This document shows positions 20,511 through 35,500 of a stretch of 64,000 bases of DNA, piece by piece. A program made the translations under genes and the position numbers. Under the pieces are notes generated by a model. It worked only from the letters and a program-made list of their open reading frames with translations, was not told where the DNA came from and did no database searches. The stretch comes from Eremophila alpestris peregrina (Eukaryota > Chordata > Aves > Passeriformes > Alaudidae): positions 18,785-82,784 of the forward strand of contig WMCF01000174.1 in the NCBI GenBank assembly GCA_009792885.1, in the 5' to 3' direction. The first letter of the stretch is position 1; each line of letters opens with the position of its first letter.

Positions 20511-23500
20511 ATGCCCGAGCAGCTCAGCGTGGCCGACTTCTTGGCCGTAACCAACGAGGACCTCGGTTCCCCGGCCGCCGCCTTCGCCTCCAAGATGCAA
20601 AAGTGCCGGGGGGCCGTGGGGGCTCTGGAGGAGGTGAGCGGGGCCGGGGGGGAGGGTGTTTCGGGGGGTCAGACTGCACATCCCACCTGGGAACATCCCC
20701 CGCATACCGCCTGGGAACACCTCCTCACCAATATGTGCAAGTTCCCTGATCCTTGCGCCTCCCTCCGGCTTCTGTTTTTTCGGCCCTACCCTTTCACCCC
20801 GAGAGTAGGCTGGTCATCCTAAACGGGTACTTTGGGACCCTCGCGTGGGGGGAGTTGCATCTTCCGAGCAACCCCAGCGTACTCTTCTGGTGGGCCAAGC
20901 CTGTAGAAATGAGCAAAGGCTTCTTTAAAGTTCCAGGTGCCCCCTGGGGCCAGGACATACTCGCCACCACCCCAAAGCCAGGGCGGCCTATTTCCCTATT
21001 TCTAGGAGCAGGGAATCCCCAGCTGCCCCTCCCCGGGGTCAAGGCATCCCTCCCCGGGGCAGGGCATCCTTCTTTCCCACTGGGACCAGCACACACCCCA
21101 GTCCCGGGGCCCAGGACATGCCTCCAGAGAATAAGCCCCACATTTCCATCCCCTACCGAGCTCCTGTGCTGGAGCCAGCCCCGATGGGATGTGGTGTCGT
21201 GGGGGGTCTCCTCCTTGATCAAAGCCAGGGAAGTATTTTCAGCCTCCCCCCAAAATCATCGGCAGCTTTTTTGGGAAGGGTGGGGGTGGTGGGGTGCCTT
21301 CATTCTCTTCCCATCTGGAGTAAAGGCAGTTTCCAGCTGGTCCTGTGGCTTTTGCCAACTCCTCTTAGCTAAGGAATGATTTTGAAGGAGAGCCAGGGCT
21401 TGTAGGGAGTGGGGAGCCCCAGGTGCCAGGGCTGCTGCCAGGGGGGCAGTGGGATGGGTGTCCCAGGCCTGGAAATCTGGGAACACGCCATGGGGCATCC
21501 TTGTCCCCCAGCACATGCTGGTCACTGCCATAAATCCTCTTTCCAGTGCGGAACGGAGAGGCAGCCCCAGCCAGGAGGGAGCAGCAGGAATTTTGTTTGG
21601 CTGCTTGGAGAGGCTGTGGTTAAGGGATGCAGGGATGGTGGGGAGAATGACAGGGGATCTCTGGGACTGGCTTAGTAAAGCTCCAGCAAGCATGAGAGAG
21701 ACCTGGGAGTCATGGCTGCTACCGTATGTGCAATGGAGGGCCCAGGGCTGAACCCCCATGCCACTGGAGGCTCTAGGGAAGGGACCAAACCACTGTCAGA
21801 CCTTTGGCATCATCCCCTTGGTACTAGCACGAGGGGAGGAGGGAAATCCAAGCAAACCAGCTCCACACTATTCTTGGAGCCCCAAGAGGGCGACAGCCTG
21901 AGGCAAGGGGGATAATCAGTGGTGGATTTGGGGATCACTGGGGGATGGGAGAGACACTCTGTGACCAAACTAAACCATGGTCTTTGCTGTCACCACCCCT
22001 CAGACTGGTTGGTGGCTTCATTACCAGGAGGGAGGCAAGGATGCTGGTCTTACTCCAGTGACAGCTGGGTGGGAAGGGGTGGCTATATCCTGCCAGGACC
22101 CTGGGACACAGAGCATGGCCACATGCACCCAAGGTAAGAGCAGGTCTCACATCAGGGGCAGGAGTAAGCAGGGAGAGGACTGGAGATTGCTGCTTAACAT
22201 TGAGGAGACATCCTGATGTTGGCCAGAGCTACTTTGTGCCTCAGTTTACCTGGAAGGCTCTCCCATGGCTTTGTGGGACTTCAGGATCCTTGGGGCTGCT
22301 GCAGAGACAGAACATGAGGTCTTTGGAGTGGGCTTGGAAGGTCGAATCCAGCCCTTGGTGGTTGGTGCTGGGTGCTGTGTGCATGTCAGAGGGGACTGGG
22401 CACCTCTGGGCTGGGGCAGGGTAACAAGGCAGAGGCTGCTGGCAGATGAGCTCTCAGCTCACCCTGTCCACAGGGCAGTGCCACATACTGCTCCTGGCCC
22501 GGCAGCTTGGCACCTGTGGCGGTGCCTTCCCCGGGTAGCACAAGCCGGCAGCAGCAGGGGAGGGGGAAGAATGGCCTCCATTGAGCCTCCTGCCTGAGGT
22601 CCGCAGGCTGTGAGCCCAGCTAGCTGTAGTGCAGGTTTGCATTCATCCCTTCCTCTATTCCATGAGGCATTCCTCCTGCTGCCATCCCTGTTGTGCCAAT
22701 GTCCTCAGCTGTCCCTGGCCAGAAGCCCTTGAGCTGGGCCTGGGGGGTGATGGGTGCCATGGGGGGCTCCAGATATCTCTGCCCCTCCACTCCTGAGCAG
22801 CCAAGGGCCGTGTTCCTGGCAGCCAGCCTGGTACATCAGGGATGCCAGTGCTGCCCACAGCTGCTGGCAGCACTGTACAGTGATTCCCTCTGTATTTACC
22901 ATCCAAATACTTGTCTCTACTTGCCCTGTGCCCACTGGTGAACCCCTTCCTGAAAGCCCTTGTGTCCTTCCCTGGATCATCCCTGCTCTGCACCAGCCCT
23001 GGATTCTGCATCCTGCAGCTCTGAGCTGGCACCAGGATGGGCTGCTCCGGTCTGGACACTTGAAGGAGTGTCTTCCCACACTTACCCAGTGATGCTTCCA
23101 AAGCCTCTCATGCTGCCTTAGTTTCCCCTTCCTTAAGACTTTGCCAGGCTTGCAAGCCTGGAGCATCCAGACATCCAGCCCTGGCTTCCCCCAGAGGCAG
23201 GGAATATCTGTGCTCTGAAGAGCTTGGTGCACCTGGATTTGACACAAAGAATGGTCACGGGGGGCTTTGGTGCGCTCCAACATTCTCCCCACTGTAGATG
23301 CATTGTAAGACTCCCCTGAGCAGGGGCTTTGGCTCCCACATCAGCCCCAGTCCACTCCCAGCCAGTTCATCCTGGCAGCATCCCGTATGATGAAGAGAGC
23401 AGTGCTGAAGCTAAGCTGACCCTGCTGTCAGGAAATCAGCCTTGACATCAGCCCAAAAACCTTTGACAGAGCTCAAGCAGAGAGAGAGCCTCTTTATTGT

Positions 23501-26500
23501 AATTCCTCCGAGGTTTCATCCCTGCCCTTTCTGCTGTTCACGCCCTCTAAATATTTCCAGCCTGTTATCACGGCTTTGGTACCTGCAGCCAAGCCGCCCT
23601 TAACCCTTTCCTGCTGCTGGGGCCAGCCTGTGCTCGGATGCTGGGGCTGGCAGCACCACAGCCACTTGCCCTTGGACTCAGTGGGGCTGAGTTTGTCATA
23701 GTGCTTGGGTGAGGCTGTATTTGTTCTGCTGCTTGGGGGCAAATCAGGGCTGGACAGGTAGGAAAAGATGGGGGGATGGGAAGAGCTCTAAACCAGAGCA
23801 GGATCTGGCCCTTGGGGATGCAGGGAGACTCATGGTGCTGGGGACCGTGGGCAAGACCCTGCATGAGCTGGAGGGGTTTGGAAAGCCACCTTCCTCTTTG
23901 TGGGATTGTTGTGGTTTAGCACACGACTGGCACAAGGGTTTATGGGATTTAGGTCCTCATCAGCAGGAGGTGGGTCCTGTCTTTGGCTCTGTAGGGAGCT
24001 GAGCACCCTCACGCATCTCACCTGGTTCTGAGCCCTGAGGATGGGCTGATGTGCTACATAATGTTTCAATCCCTCCTTGGTTGAAACAGTCCCTGCCAGA
24101 GCCAGTGAGGCATTTTCCATGGTTAATAGAAGCTGCTGGGATCCAAAGAGCCTCTCACCTCCTCCTACTGTCTTGCTCAAACCCTCCTCTCTGGGGCCAG
24201 CCAAAGCCCTGCCTGGCAGCAAAGCCACTGGGACCACAGCCCTGGCAGGGGATCGGCTGGACGCTGTGGCTCCAGCATCCCCACGATGCCTCCAGCTCCT
24301 TTCCCAGCCCTGGGAGCTTGGATCCCGCCCCACACATCTGCACAGCAGAGCTGCAACTTTTCCAAGAGCCAGCTGGGCTGGGGGAGTGGCAGCCGTGCTT
24401 GGCTAATGAGCTCCATTTGTTTTCTCTCTTTGCTGTTACAGAGCCTGGATGGGGACCAAGCTGTACTCCAGAGGATCAGGAAATATGTGAAAGCCATTCA
24501 CATCTCTGGGCTCAGTGAGTTGGGCTTTTGGAGATGCTGGGTATTCCCAGGACATGGGGCTGGGGGTGTGTGGTAGTCCCATCCTCCACCAACAGTGGCC
24601 ACACCAGGCAGCCGTGGGTGCTGCTGAGCCTGGGGGTGGTTGCTGCTTGGGTGCTACCAGCCCGCCAGTCTGGCAACATGCTAAGGTGCCAAAAATTGTC
24701 TTGAAACAATACAAAGAGGGAAATGGAGAGCCTTAGGAAGGTTGTTTTGGATATTCCAGTGCTGTCTTGCAGCAGGATCAGTCCAGCTTTTCTACAGAGG
24801 TGGGTAGCAAGCCCAAAAAAAGTACTTGGGGAGGTGGTGGGTGCTGGCTGCTGGTGGAACCTCATGATGTGACCTGGTAGTGTGCTTAGATGCCAGAAAC
24901 TGTCTGAAATATACAAAAAAAGAAAAATTGAGAACCTCAGGGAGGTTGTTTTGGGGCACTGCTGCTGTCCTGCATTCAGGATCAGCTCAGCTCTGTTACA
25001 AAGGGATGGAGAGATGTGACAACGATGTGTCGGGTGCTGCAGGGTCACCCCATGTCCCTCTCTGGTGTTTCCCCATACAGCCCATGTGGAGAATGAGGAA
25101 CAATACAGCGAGGCCCTGGAAAACTTTGGCAACAACCACCTCTCCCAGAACAACCATGAGCTCTCCACTGGCTTCCTAAACCTGGCTGTCTTCACCCGTG
25201 AAGTCACTGCACTCTTCAAGAACTTGGTGAGCTGTCCCAAATCCGCTTGGGTTTGGAATCCCCTACCAAGCAGTGCAGCTCCCCTCCTTTCAGTTTAGCT
25301 GCCTTCCACCACATGCAGCAATCCTTACCTCCAAACCTGGGCTCAGGGACACATTCCCAGTGCTCTCAGGCCATCTGATACCCCCGTTACTGGATTTATA
25401 CCTTGCTCCCAGCTCCCTGGGGTCATTGATACTGGGATCTGATGGGAAGCTGGGGCTGCTATTTTCATTTTTCCCCTTTTTTCTTTCTTTCTGTCTTTTT
25501 CTCACATCAACTGCATCTCTGATCTCGCTTGCCAAGAGTAAATCAAAGCCACACTGGGCTGCACAGTGGGGCCATGGGGAGCAGGCAGAGGCGGCTGTGA
25601 GCTGAGCCAGGAATGGCTCTGACGGAAAACTGAGCTCCTGAATGGAGCTGGGTTCATGTATGCCCAGCAGCAAATCCCTGGGGGGTCCCATGTGGCCCCC
25701 TCTGTGTTCGCTTTCAAATCCCCCTCTCCAAAGGGTGTTTTTGGCCCCTGGATCTAAAAAGGAGGAAATTGATTTCTGCTGCCCTTCCCCCAGCAAGAAT
25801 TTCAGATTTTTGGTGTCTTCCTCTCCAAGTTACCCCAGTCTGGGCCTCCCTGCTCCTCCCCTTCCCCATCCTGGCTGTCATAGCCTGCTGGACTCCCATG
25901 CTCCAGTATGGCTCTGCAGAACTGTCCTGATGGAGGAGTTTGACCAGTTCTGAGGGTCCCCACCTTCTGCCCTACGTGCTTCTGCGTGAGGTTCTGTGCC
26001 AAGACCCTCAGTCAGATCCAAAAAGCTGTGTTTCCCCTCCTAGAGTCTCCCTGGAGCTGCCCCGTTACCCCTGGTTTGGCGGTGGTCCTGTGCCCTGGGG
26101 CTGGATTTCTCCCCAAGGGCTGCAGAGTACCAAAACCCTTTAAAAAAAAATCTGGGTGCACTGGGGAAGTCCCATATGGGTACTGATGCTGCTCCTACAG
26201 CTCTAAAATGGGGTGCTGCTCCATGGACTGCAGGGAGGGATGCCAGGACAGCAGTGGACTCCCATGTCCCCACCAGGGACCCCTGCACAGCACCAGTTGG
26301 GATAGGGGTGGCTGCACTGCTGTCCCCAGGCCCCAGCAAAGGGAGACGTTTTGGAAAGCCCCTTTGACATGGGTGAGCTTTTTGCATCACAGGACCATGG
26401 AGGGGCTGGCCATGTTGCTGGGTACTGGGGACAGGAGGAGGTGTCCATGGGGGAAGACAGCTTTGTTTTTGGCAGCCGTGGTGCTGGTGTGGTTTGTGGG

Positions 26501-29500
26501 AAGGGCCACATTTGTCAGACGTCTTGCAGCCAGCTCCAACAAGCCCCAGCGTGCCCTCTGCCTGGATCCTGGATTCAGCCCCACTTCCAGCCTCTTTAAC
26601 CCTTCCTGGGCAGTGATGGAGCTGGGGGAGGTCCCTGGCACTGAGAAGGACCTGGGGCTCCAGCTCCCTGACTTCCCCCACCATGGGGTGACCCTATCTC
26701 TATCTTCTGCAGGTGCAGAATCTGAATAACATCGTGTCCTTCCCCCTGGACAGCCTGTTGAAGGGACAGCTGAGGGATGGACGCCTGGTAAGTCCTGTCC
26801 CCACTCATGTGGTGACACTCTGCAGCGAGACCCCTGGGATGGTTTCGGCTCATGCCTGTGGCCAGGAGAAGGAAGGAGCCAGTACCAGAGGCTGGAAGGA
26901 AGCAGTGAGGGTTGAGAATGACAGAAGTGAGGGGTGAAGACCTGGTGGGGACACACCTCACCCTCAAGGGGTGTAGCAATGCAGAGCAAAGCTCTCTGCC
27001 CCTTTAGTGCCACCAGCTCTTTTGCTTTCCCTGACAGCTGCCACCCCCTCTTTCCTTTGCCACAGGATTCCAAGAAGCAGATTGAAAAGGCCTGGAAGGA
27101 TTATGAGACCAAAGTGTAAGCAACATGCTGCCGCTGGCAAAATCTACCTAATCCCACTCTGCACAAAGGTGTTTTTGTCCTCGGGCTGGAGCCAGGCACT
27201 GATGGTGCCAGTTTGTCATGGGGAGGGTCCTGGTCCAGCTTTTCCCAAAGGGGGAAGGGAGAGGGGCTGGAGAAGGCCTGGATATGTTCCTCCTGATCCC
27301 ATCCCAGCATGGGACACCCCTCAGAGCAGGCATGTCCCCAACCCAGGTCCATCCCACTGCACAGGGGGAAGATGGAGAAGGAGAAGGAGCGAGGCCGCGT
27401 GGCCGGGGTGATCCAGGCCGAGCCTGTGGCAGCCGAGGTGGCCGAGGACATGCAGAGGGAGCGGCGGCTCTTGCAGCTCCACATGTGTGAGGTGGGGGCT
27501 GTGCTGGGGGGATTGGGGGCTGTTCCCCCCCAGGAGCTGAGTCCCAGGGGGGCACAGGGGCCTGCTCTGCTAGAAGCTGTGTAGGGACATTGGAGCCTGT
27601 CCCCAACACCAAAGCAGCCCCACCTGTGTGCTGTGGGGGACCCTTGTCTGATCCCATCTCACTGTGCCCCTGCACAGTCCCAGCTCAGGGATCCCCATCC
27701 CATCCTATCCCCATTTTGAGGTCCCTGTGGGATGCAGCTCCAAATGGTACCCATGGTGCCCCGTGGGAATGGCCCCATAAACATTTGGAGTGGCTGAGCA
27801 GGGAACAAGACTGCAATGGGTTGTCCCAGAGGTCTCCCGTGTTCCCAAGGGTCAGATCCTAGTGTCACCCCATGCCCGCCCAGCAAAGAGCAGGGGTTGT
27901 GGGGAGGAGGCTGTGCCTGCCTCTGAGCTGGGACCCAGTCAGATGAGTCACTCCCTTGAATTGCTTCACTGTGGGATAAATAACAGGACATGGAAAGGTG
28001 GGAGCTGCAGCAGGGCATGTGCACCCGTGTTTCTGCACGTGTGAGAGCTGCTGCTGGCCCTGCAAATGGGAGGGCAGTTCTTCTGGGGGACTGAGGGCCA
28101 TGGGTTTATAGCAAAGTGGGTTTTGCTGCTTCCTGACCTGGGAGCAGGGTCCATGCTTCCCATGGTGTTGTTGTGTCTCCCCATCGTGGGCCATCTCACA
28201 TAGTCAGGGCTGTGGGAGCAGTTGGACATGGGCCCAGGGGTGCTGGGAGCACCCCTTTGTTCATGGGTCCCAGCCAGCTGCCTGGGATGCTCTGCTGCCA
28301 CTGTCACTGTGGGATGTAGGTGGCAGAGCAGGGACCTGGGCACATGTGGCCTTTTCCAGGTGGGATGTGGTTTAGGGGTATATTCATGCTCTCTGACATT
28401 GACTTGGCATCTCCAGCTTGCACAGAGCAGTTTAACAACTGTCCCCAGTTCAGTGAGCCCTCAGGGTGTCCAGAGTCCCTGGGGCATGGGGAGACTCCAT
28501 TCCAGGAGCTCTGTCCCACCCTGGAAAGCCCTCAGAGCTGCCTCCCCCTTCCCTTGCTCCCCGCTCGAAACCATTCCAGCAGCTGGAGAGGAGCTTGCAG
28601 GGGGAAAAATCTCTTCCCCTCCTTATTTTGCTTAGGGTGAGCGAGACTCTGTCTTTCCTTCCCTACCTGCAGCTGGTGGATGGGTTTGATGCATAAAGCT
28701 GAAATTCCCCATCCCACGGGGCATCTCAGCAGACCTCCGGTGCTGGTGTGCTGCAGGTGCTCGCTTCTTGGAATCTGATTTTTGGGAATAAAAGGGCCAT
28801 ACCTTAAAAAACATTAGGCCTTTTTTGTTGTGTTTTTTTTTTTTTTTCCTTCATGAGCTGCCTTGAGTTTTGGTTATTTATTAACTCCAGAAGTAATGAG
28901 CAGTTGGGGAAGCATGCTTGGCTGGAAACCCTGGAGGCCTGCCTCAGTCCTTGAACTTTCCATGTCTTGGAGGACTTCCAGAGCCAGGTTTTGTGAGGGT
29001 GGTCCCCAGTGAGCTGCCTTCAAATCCAACATAATGGCTCAACTTCTTGAAACCCAGCCAGTGTTTTAACCTTCCTCCCCATGCTGGGAAGGGAATCAAG
29101 GGCTGGGCAGGCTCTTGCTCTTTCCTCTGGGATATTTTCAGCTGCTCCTTGTCTCTGTCACCTAACCAGGTGTCTTCTCCCCCTCTAGTACCTATTAAAA
29201 GCCAGCGAGTCTCAGATGAAGCAGGGACCAGATTTCCTGCAGAGCCTCATCAAGTTTTTCCATGCTCAGCACAAGTAGGTGCCACCTGGGTCAAGATGGT
29301 TCATTCCCAGGGCTGGTTGTCACCCTTGGGTGGTCCCATGAGGGTCTGGGGTCTTCTATTCTCATCCCAGACTCATAAAGCTGTTGGTGGAGATACTGGG
29401 TAGAGCCCTTCACTCTTCAGTTTTCTCTGGGGTGTTGAAATGTGCTTTGTTGACTTGAGGAGCTGTAAATGTGTCCATGGGGGCTGCAGGAGGGGCATTG

Positions 29501-32500
29501 GCTTGAGATATATCTGATTATTTGGTTTCTGGATAGATTTTCAGGGATGAACTCAGTTGAGCAGCTCTGGCATTAGCCATGGGGCTTGTAATGAAGGTGT
29601 TTCGAGTGAGGATCAATGTCCTCTTGCCTTTCTTGTTGCTCTGTGAAGCTGGAATAGCAGTGTGTGTGAGTCATCATCTCCTCCAGCTGTCAGTTGGGGA
29701 AACTGAGGCAGATGGAGACAGTCACTGTGGTTAAAAGCATGTCTTTGACTGGGACTGTGACCCAGGGACCCCCAGCAGCACTGCTCCTCAGTGAGTTGAG
29801 CTGGGATTAAACAAGAGGCCAGTCCTACATCCCAACCACTCCAAATATGTATCCAAACCCCATGGGCTGGACTTGGCATTTGCTGGGCTATCTCCAGATC
29901 CCCATAGCCAGGGAGACATAAAGCAAGCACAGCTTTCCAGGGAGGGAATCACCATCATCTCCTGCCACATTTTCTCTAAAAACCCTCTTTTTGCCTCCAT
30001 CTTCCCCATCTGCATCTTAATCACCCTCAACAAACACCCAGTTTCTTTCAAGATGGCTGGAAGGCTGCCCAGAACCTCTACCCCTTCATTGAGAAGCTGG
30101 CTGTGTCCCTCCACGCGGTAAGGCCTTCCCACTCCATCCAGTGCTGCTCAGACACGTCTCCCAGGATGCCATCCCGTGTCCCTGTGCCAGCCCCTGTGCT
30201 CAGCACAGAACTGAGGGCAGCTGCTCCCTTTCCAGCTCCGCCAGGCACAGGAGGAGGAGGTGAAGCAGCTCACACAGACCCGCGATTCCTTGCGCAATGT
30301 CCTGCAGCTGGAGAACAAGGAGGTGAGACCCCCAGCATGGGTAGGGAAGAACTGAGAAGGAGCATCAGGAGGGTGCTGGATACCCTGGGGTTGGTTTGGG
30401 GATGGGCAGCAGAAGGGAGAGGGGACCTGAAGACATTTGGACGCTGGGAGGGCATGGGGCTGTCTGGCATCCTGCTGGACACACTGCACCCCTGTAAGGA
30501 CAAAATCACTTGGGACAGCAACCATCTCTGTGCCTCTCACTTTGCTTCTTAATTGTATTTTTTTCAGGAAAACTTGAGCAGGAAAAATTCTGGCAGTGGC
30601 TACAGTATCCACCAGCACCAAGGCAACAAGCAGTATGGGACAGAGAAGTCAGGATTCCTGTACAAGAAGAGTGATGGGTGAGGATGAGTATTAACCCGGG
30701 GAGTTCTTGTCTTCTTCCTGATATTGTCAATGCTTACGGGAGGCCCCAGAGCTGGACTCCAGCTCACAGGACATTTAGTGCTCTGAGTTAGAGAAAGCAC
30801 AACCCCATGTCCAGAACACCATCAGGCCTCTGCCATGGCTGGTTTGGGATGTGGTTGTGGGTGATTGCAGCTGTCCAATCCTCACTCCAGCTTTTCCTCC
30901 TTCTCAGGATCCGCAAAGTGTGGCAGAAGAGAAAGTGTGGTGTGAAGTACGGCTGCCTGACCATCTCCCACAGCACGGTGGGGAGCATGGGGCTGCAGCC
31001 CTGACCCTTCTTTGTGCACCCTTTGGGGCTTGGTGTCCATTGGATTTCAGGTTTAGTTTTGCCCCAACTGGTCACAAATCTGCCTGGCTTAAAATTCAAT
31101 ACAGGATGGGACTGGATGGTCCAGAGGTGGCCCCCCATGTCTGACAGGGGTCCATGGGAGAGGAGGGGTGAACTTGGCTGGGGCGGTGAGATGGACAATG
31201 AAGGTCCAGACAAGCCCAGAGGGGATGGGGCTGGTTGGGAGGGAAGGGCTGCCCCCTGGTGTTGGAGGCTGGAAACTGCAGGAGGGACAGAGTGACATCT
31301 TGGAGACGTGTTCTTCTGCAAAGGGTCCCTATTCTTCTAAAATGGGCCAGACAGGGTCTGACTTGCATGGTTATCCCAAGAGAAACCATTTGTGATGGTG
31401 GTTGTACCACCACAGTTGCCACTGGAGATGGTGGTGCCCATCCCTTCCTGGTCCTGTAACCCACCTCGGTCCTCTGACCCTGTAGATAAACCGTCCCCCC
31501 GTGAAGCTGAACCTCCTCACCTGCCAAGTGCGGCCCCATGGCGAGGAGAAGAAATGCTTTGACCTGGTGACACGTGAGTGCCTGGGATGAGGAGCTGTGG
31601 CTGGGATGACCTGGAGGTGGAGGCTGTAGTGGGACCTCTCCTTTGTTCGAGTGGGTTTTCTATCTGAAACCTTCTTGGCACCTTCTTTAAATGCTTTTAA
31701 TCTGGCTCTGGGTGTCTTCCTCGCCATCTTTACAGATGAAGGATTGATCTCTCCTAGGAGATCTAAAAAGCTGAGACAAAAAGAGGTTGTGGCAGGCCTC
31801 AGGTGATGAGAGAGTGATGTGCAGTGATTTAATTTGTAATTAAGGCGCTCCTTTGAAGAGATTTCAGCTGATTCCTGCTGTCCTAGACCACAGAATCCTT
31901 AGGTTGGAAGCAACCTTAAAGACTGTCTTTTTCCACCCCCACACCATGGGCAGGGACCAGATTGCTCCAAGCCCCATCCAAGCTTAAACAATTCAAGGGA
32001 TGGGGCAGATACAGCTTCTCTCTTTTCACCTTCTCCCCTCCCCATCCCTGCAGACAACAGGACATATCACTTCCAAGCGGAGGATGAGCAGGAGTGTGTT
32101 GTGTAAGTGCCACAGCCCATCCCTCCTCCTTCACATGCCAGATCCCGCTCTGCCTTCCCTATCCTCCTCTTCCTCCTCTCTGCTGCCTAGGTGGGTCTCG
32201 GTGCTGCAGAACAGCAAGGATGAAGCCCTGAGCAATGCCTTCAAGGGAGATGGGGGCAGTGGCGGGGTGGCAGCAGCCACTGGGCTGGATGGCAGCATGC
32301 AGGAGCTCACCAGGCTGGTTATCAGTGAGGTGAAGAGCATGCCAGGGAACAAGCAGTGCTGTGACTGCGGCGCCCCAGGTATGTCAAGGCCTGTGGTGTC
32401 GTCCCCCCCGGGTCTGTTGTCATGGGGGTCACAGCATCTGTGGGGGCTGGGCATGGTGCTGAGCTCTGCACTGCTCCCCCTGCAGATCCCACATGGCTCT

Positions 32501-35500
32501 CTACCAACCTTGGCATCCTGACATGCATCGAGTGCTCTGGTATCCATCGGGAGCTGGGTGTGCATTATTCCCGCATCCAGTCCCTCACTCTGGATGTTCT
32601 CAGCACCTCAGAACTCCTGGTAAGCTGCTTTCTGAGCCTGGAGGTCTCCTGGCCCCTGGAAACCACCCTCTGTGTCTCCCAAACCTCCTGTGATGCAGGG
32701 TTTATTCCTGCTCCTTCATCCCAAACTGTCTGTCCCCAGTTTGCTCGAGGGCTTGCAAACTTGCCTCAGTTTCCCCAGCGCAGTGGTCTGGGCAAGGGGA
32801 GTTCTGCAAAGTCATTTGCTAAGTAGGGGGCTGCTGGCCCCTCATAAAACAGATTTCCAATTGCCATAAGAGAGCATCATCCTGGCAGAGATGCTGCTCT
32901 GGGAAAGCCCTGGGTGGATCCAGTGGATTCCTTCCTTCTGGGATGGGATCTGGCTGGGGCAGGGTTAGTGTGGCCAGGAGAGCTCATGTCCCTCTGTTCT
33001 CCTCTCTCCCTAGCTGGCTGTTAGCATTGGGAACACTCGCTTCAATGAGATCATGGAGGCCACGCTACCCACACAGGACTGCCCCAAGCCCTCAGCCAGC
33101 AGTAATATGTGAGTCAGGGACTTGGGTGTGCTGGGAAGAAGAGGAGGAGGAGTGCATGGTGTGTGCCCTGTTCTTGTTGCCATGCTGCCACTGCCCATCA
33201 GCTCTAAGACAGCCCTGGGATGAGGCATCCTGGTGTCACTGCTGGATCATGGTGGGGATCTGCACCTCTCTGGAGGTTCACCCCTGATCCTGAGGCTTCA
33301 GGAAGAGGCAGGAGCACAGGGCCCCACACCCTGGCTCCATGCCCATCGGGCCCCATTCCGGCAGGGCTGCACGCAAGGAGTACATCCTGGCCAAGTACCT
33401 GGAGCGGCGCTACGTGCACAGCAGCGGCCAGCACAACCCCCACGGCCTCTGGGAAGCCATTCGAGCCCGAGACCTCCTGGCCCTGCTCAAGGCCTTTGCG
33501 GAGGGACACGACCTGACCAAGCCCCTGGCCAGCCCTGAGGGTCAGGTGAGGCCTGCACCTGACAGGGAATGGATTTTCCCTCTCTGGATGGCTGTGCTCA
33601 GGGTTGTCCTGGGCTTTGGGCAGGGATGGGCTAGTGGGAAGATGAGCATCCTCAGATCCAGCTTTCTTCTCTCCCACACACAGGAGAGGAAGTATTGTTG
33701 AGGCCAGCTCTCCTCTCCCTTCCATATCTTGGGAGATGGAGCTCTTTCCCTTCCATCTGGGGGGGGATGAGCATACATGTGTCCAGCACTCCTTTTCTCT
33801 CCATTCTGGAAGATGAGCATTCTTGGATCCAGTACTCAGTACTTATCTTCCCCTTATCCTGAGGAAAGATGAGCATTCTCAGGGTCATCTCTCCCTCCCA
33901 TCTCTTGGCAGGATGCAGGCGAGCTGCCGCTGCACATGGCCGTGCGCCACGCTGACAGATCATCTCTTCCCTTGGTGGACTTCATCATCCAGAATGGGTG
34001 TGTCCCCAGGTGCTCCCAGTGGTCCCTGCCCCTCTCCCTTGTGGGAGGAGTGTACAGGATGCTGTTATGTTCTCAAGTCTTGACTTTCCTGCTGTTGGCC
34101 CTGCACAGGGGAACACTGGACCGGGTGACTCAGGATGGGAACACGGCCTTGCACTATGGTGTGCTCTACAACCAGCCCAACTGCCTCAAGCTGCTCCTGA
34201 AAGGCAAAGCCACCTTCACCACAGGTATGAGGCTGGCATGGGGGTTTTGGGGTTCTTTGGTGGGAGTGGTAAGGCTGCAACCTGGATTTGTCCCCCTTTT
34301 GTCCCTTGGGCAGTGAACGCGGCAGGCGAGACGGCCCTGGATGTAGCGAGGAGGCTGAAGTACAGCGAGTGTGAGGAGCTGGTAGGTGGGATGGAGGGAT
34401 GGGGGAGAAGCTCAGAGTGGGGAGAGGGGACCAAGTGCCTGAGGAGGGCTGGCATGAAGGTGGGGAGCTTTGGGTGTCCCTCCAGTGCTGAGACCCCTGT
34501 GGGCTGCCCCATCCTGAGATCCCCTTGACCTGCCCCATTTCTCTGGCAGCTGGAGCAGGCACAGACAGGGAAGCTCTCCCTGCAAATCCACGTGGACTAT
34601 GACTGGGAGCCCCCATCAGAGTTCCCCTATGACAGTGAGGATGAGCTGGAGGAGAAGGTACCTGTGGGATGGTGGTGAGGGGGCCTCCACATCCCCAGTG
34701 AGGGAGCTGGGGCAGTACAGACCCTTTGGGGGGCTGGTGGCAGTGGGCCATCCCTGGAGCTGTGTGTGTGTACCCCCAGGTGAGCCCCCTCCAGCACTCC
34801 TTCAAGGGCACATCACCACTGGCCACCAGCCCACTGCCCCCCTGCCCCCAGACCCGCTGGAGTTGCATGGGGATGGACATCACCAACAAGACCTACGAGA
34901 GCATCCTGGTACCCTCGCGCCCTGCACCCCGCCGGGCCCACAGCGAGGAGATCCCCCCACCACTGCCCCTCAAAAACCCCACACGGGGCAGCTCTCGCCC
35001 CAAACCCAGCCACAGCCCCACCGGTGAGTCAGGGGTGGGGGGCCATCACAGTGGGGCTGTGCCTTCCCCCAGAGACCATGTTTATTGTCCCTATTACGTG
35101 TGTTCTCCCAGAGCGCCCTGAACTGCCCCGGCAGGCGTCGGAGCCCCACTTCTCTGGGCCAGCAGAGGCACTGGCACCTCGCAGCCTGCCTTGTGCCAGC
35201 AGCACGGGGGCCCTGGATGGCAACCCCAACTCCCGCAGCCCCACCGAGAGCCAGCGGGCAGCCTACTGGGAAACGCGCTCTGAGACGGACACGGGCAGCA
35301 GCCGGCGGGGGCCAGAGCTGAGTCCTCCCCCAGCACAGTCCCTGCCAGGCTGCACAGTCCCTGACATCCCACCTGTCAAGTTTGGGTAGGGACCCTGCTC
35401 CAGATTGGGGCTGCATTTGGTGTTGGGGGTTCATTGTGTGGTGCTGTTGGGTGAGCTTCAACCTCTGCCACGCCCATGGGCATGGAGAATCTGTGAAGCA

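Noticed and set aside
19908..20720. 270-codon - strand frame over the ASAP3 promoter
   Set aside because: Shadow of the CpG island and ASAP3 exon 1; proline/glycine-rich with no domain.
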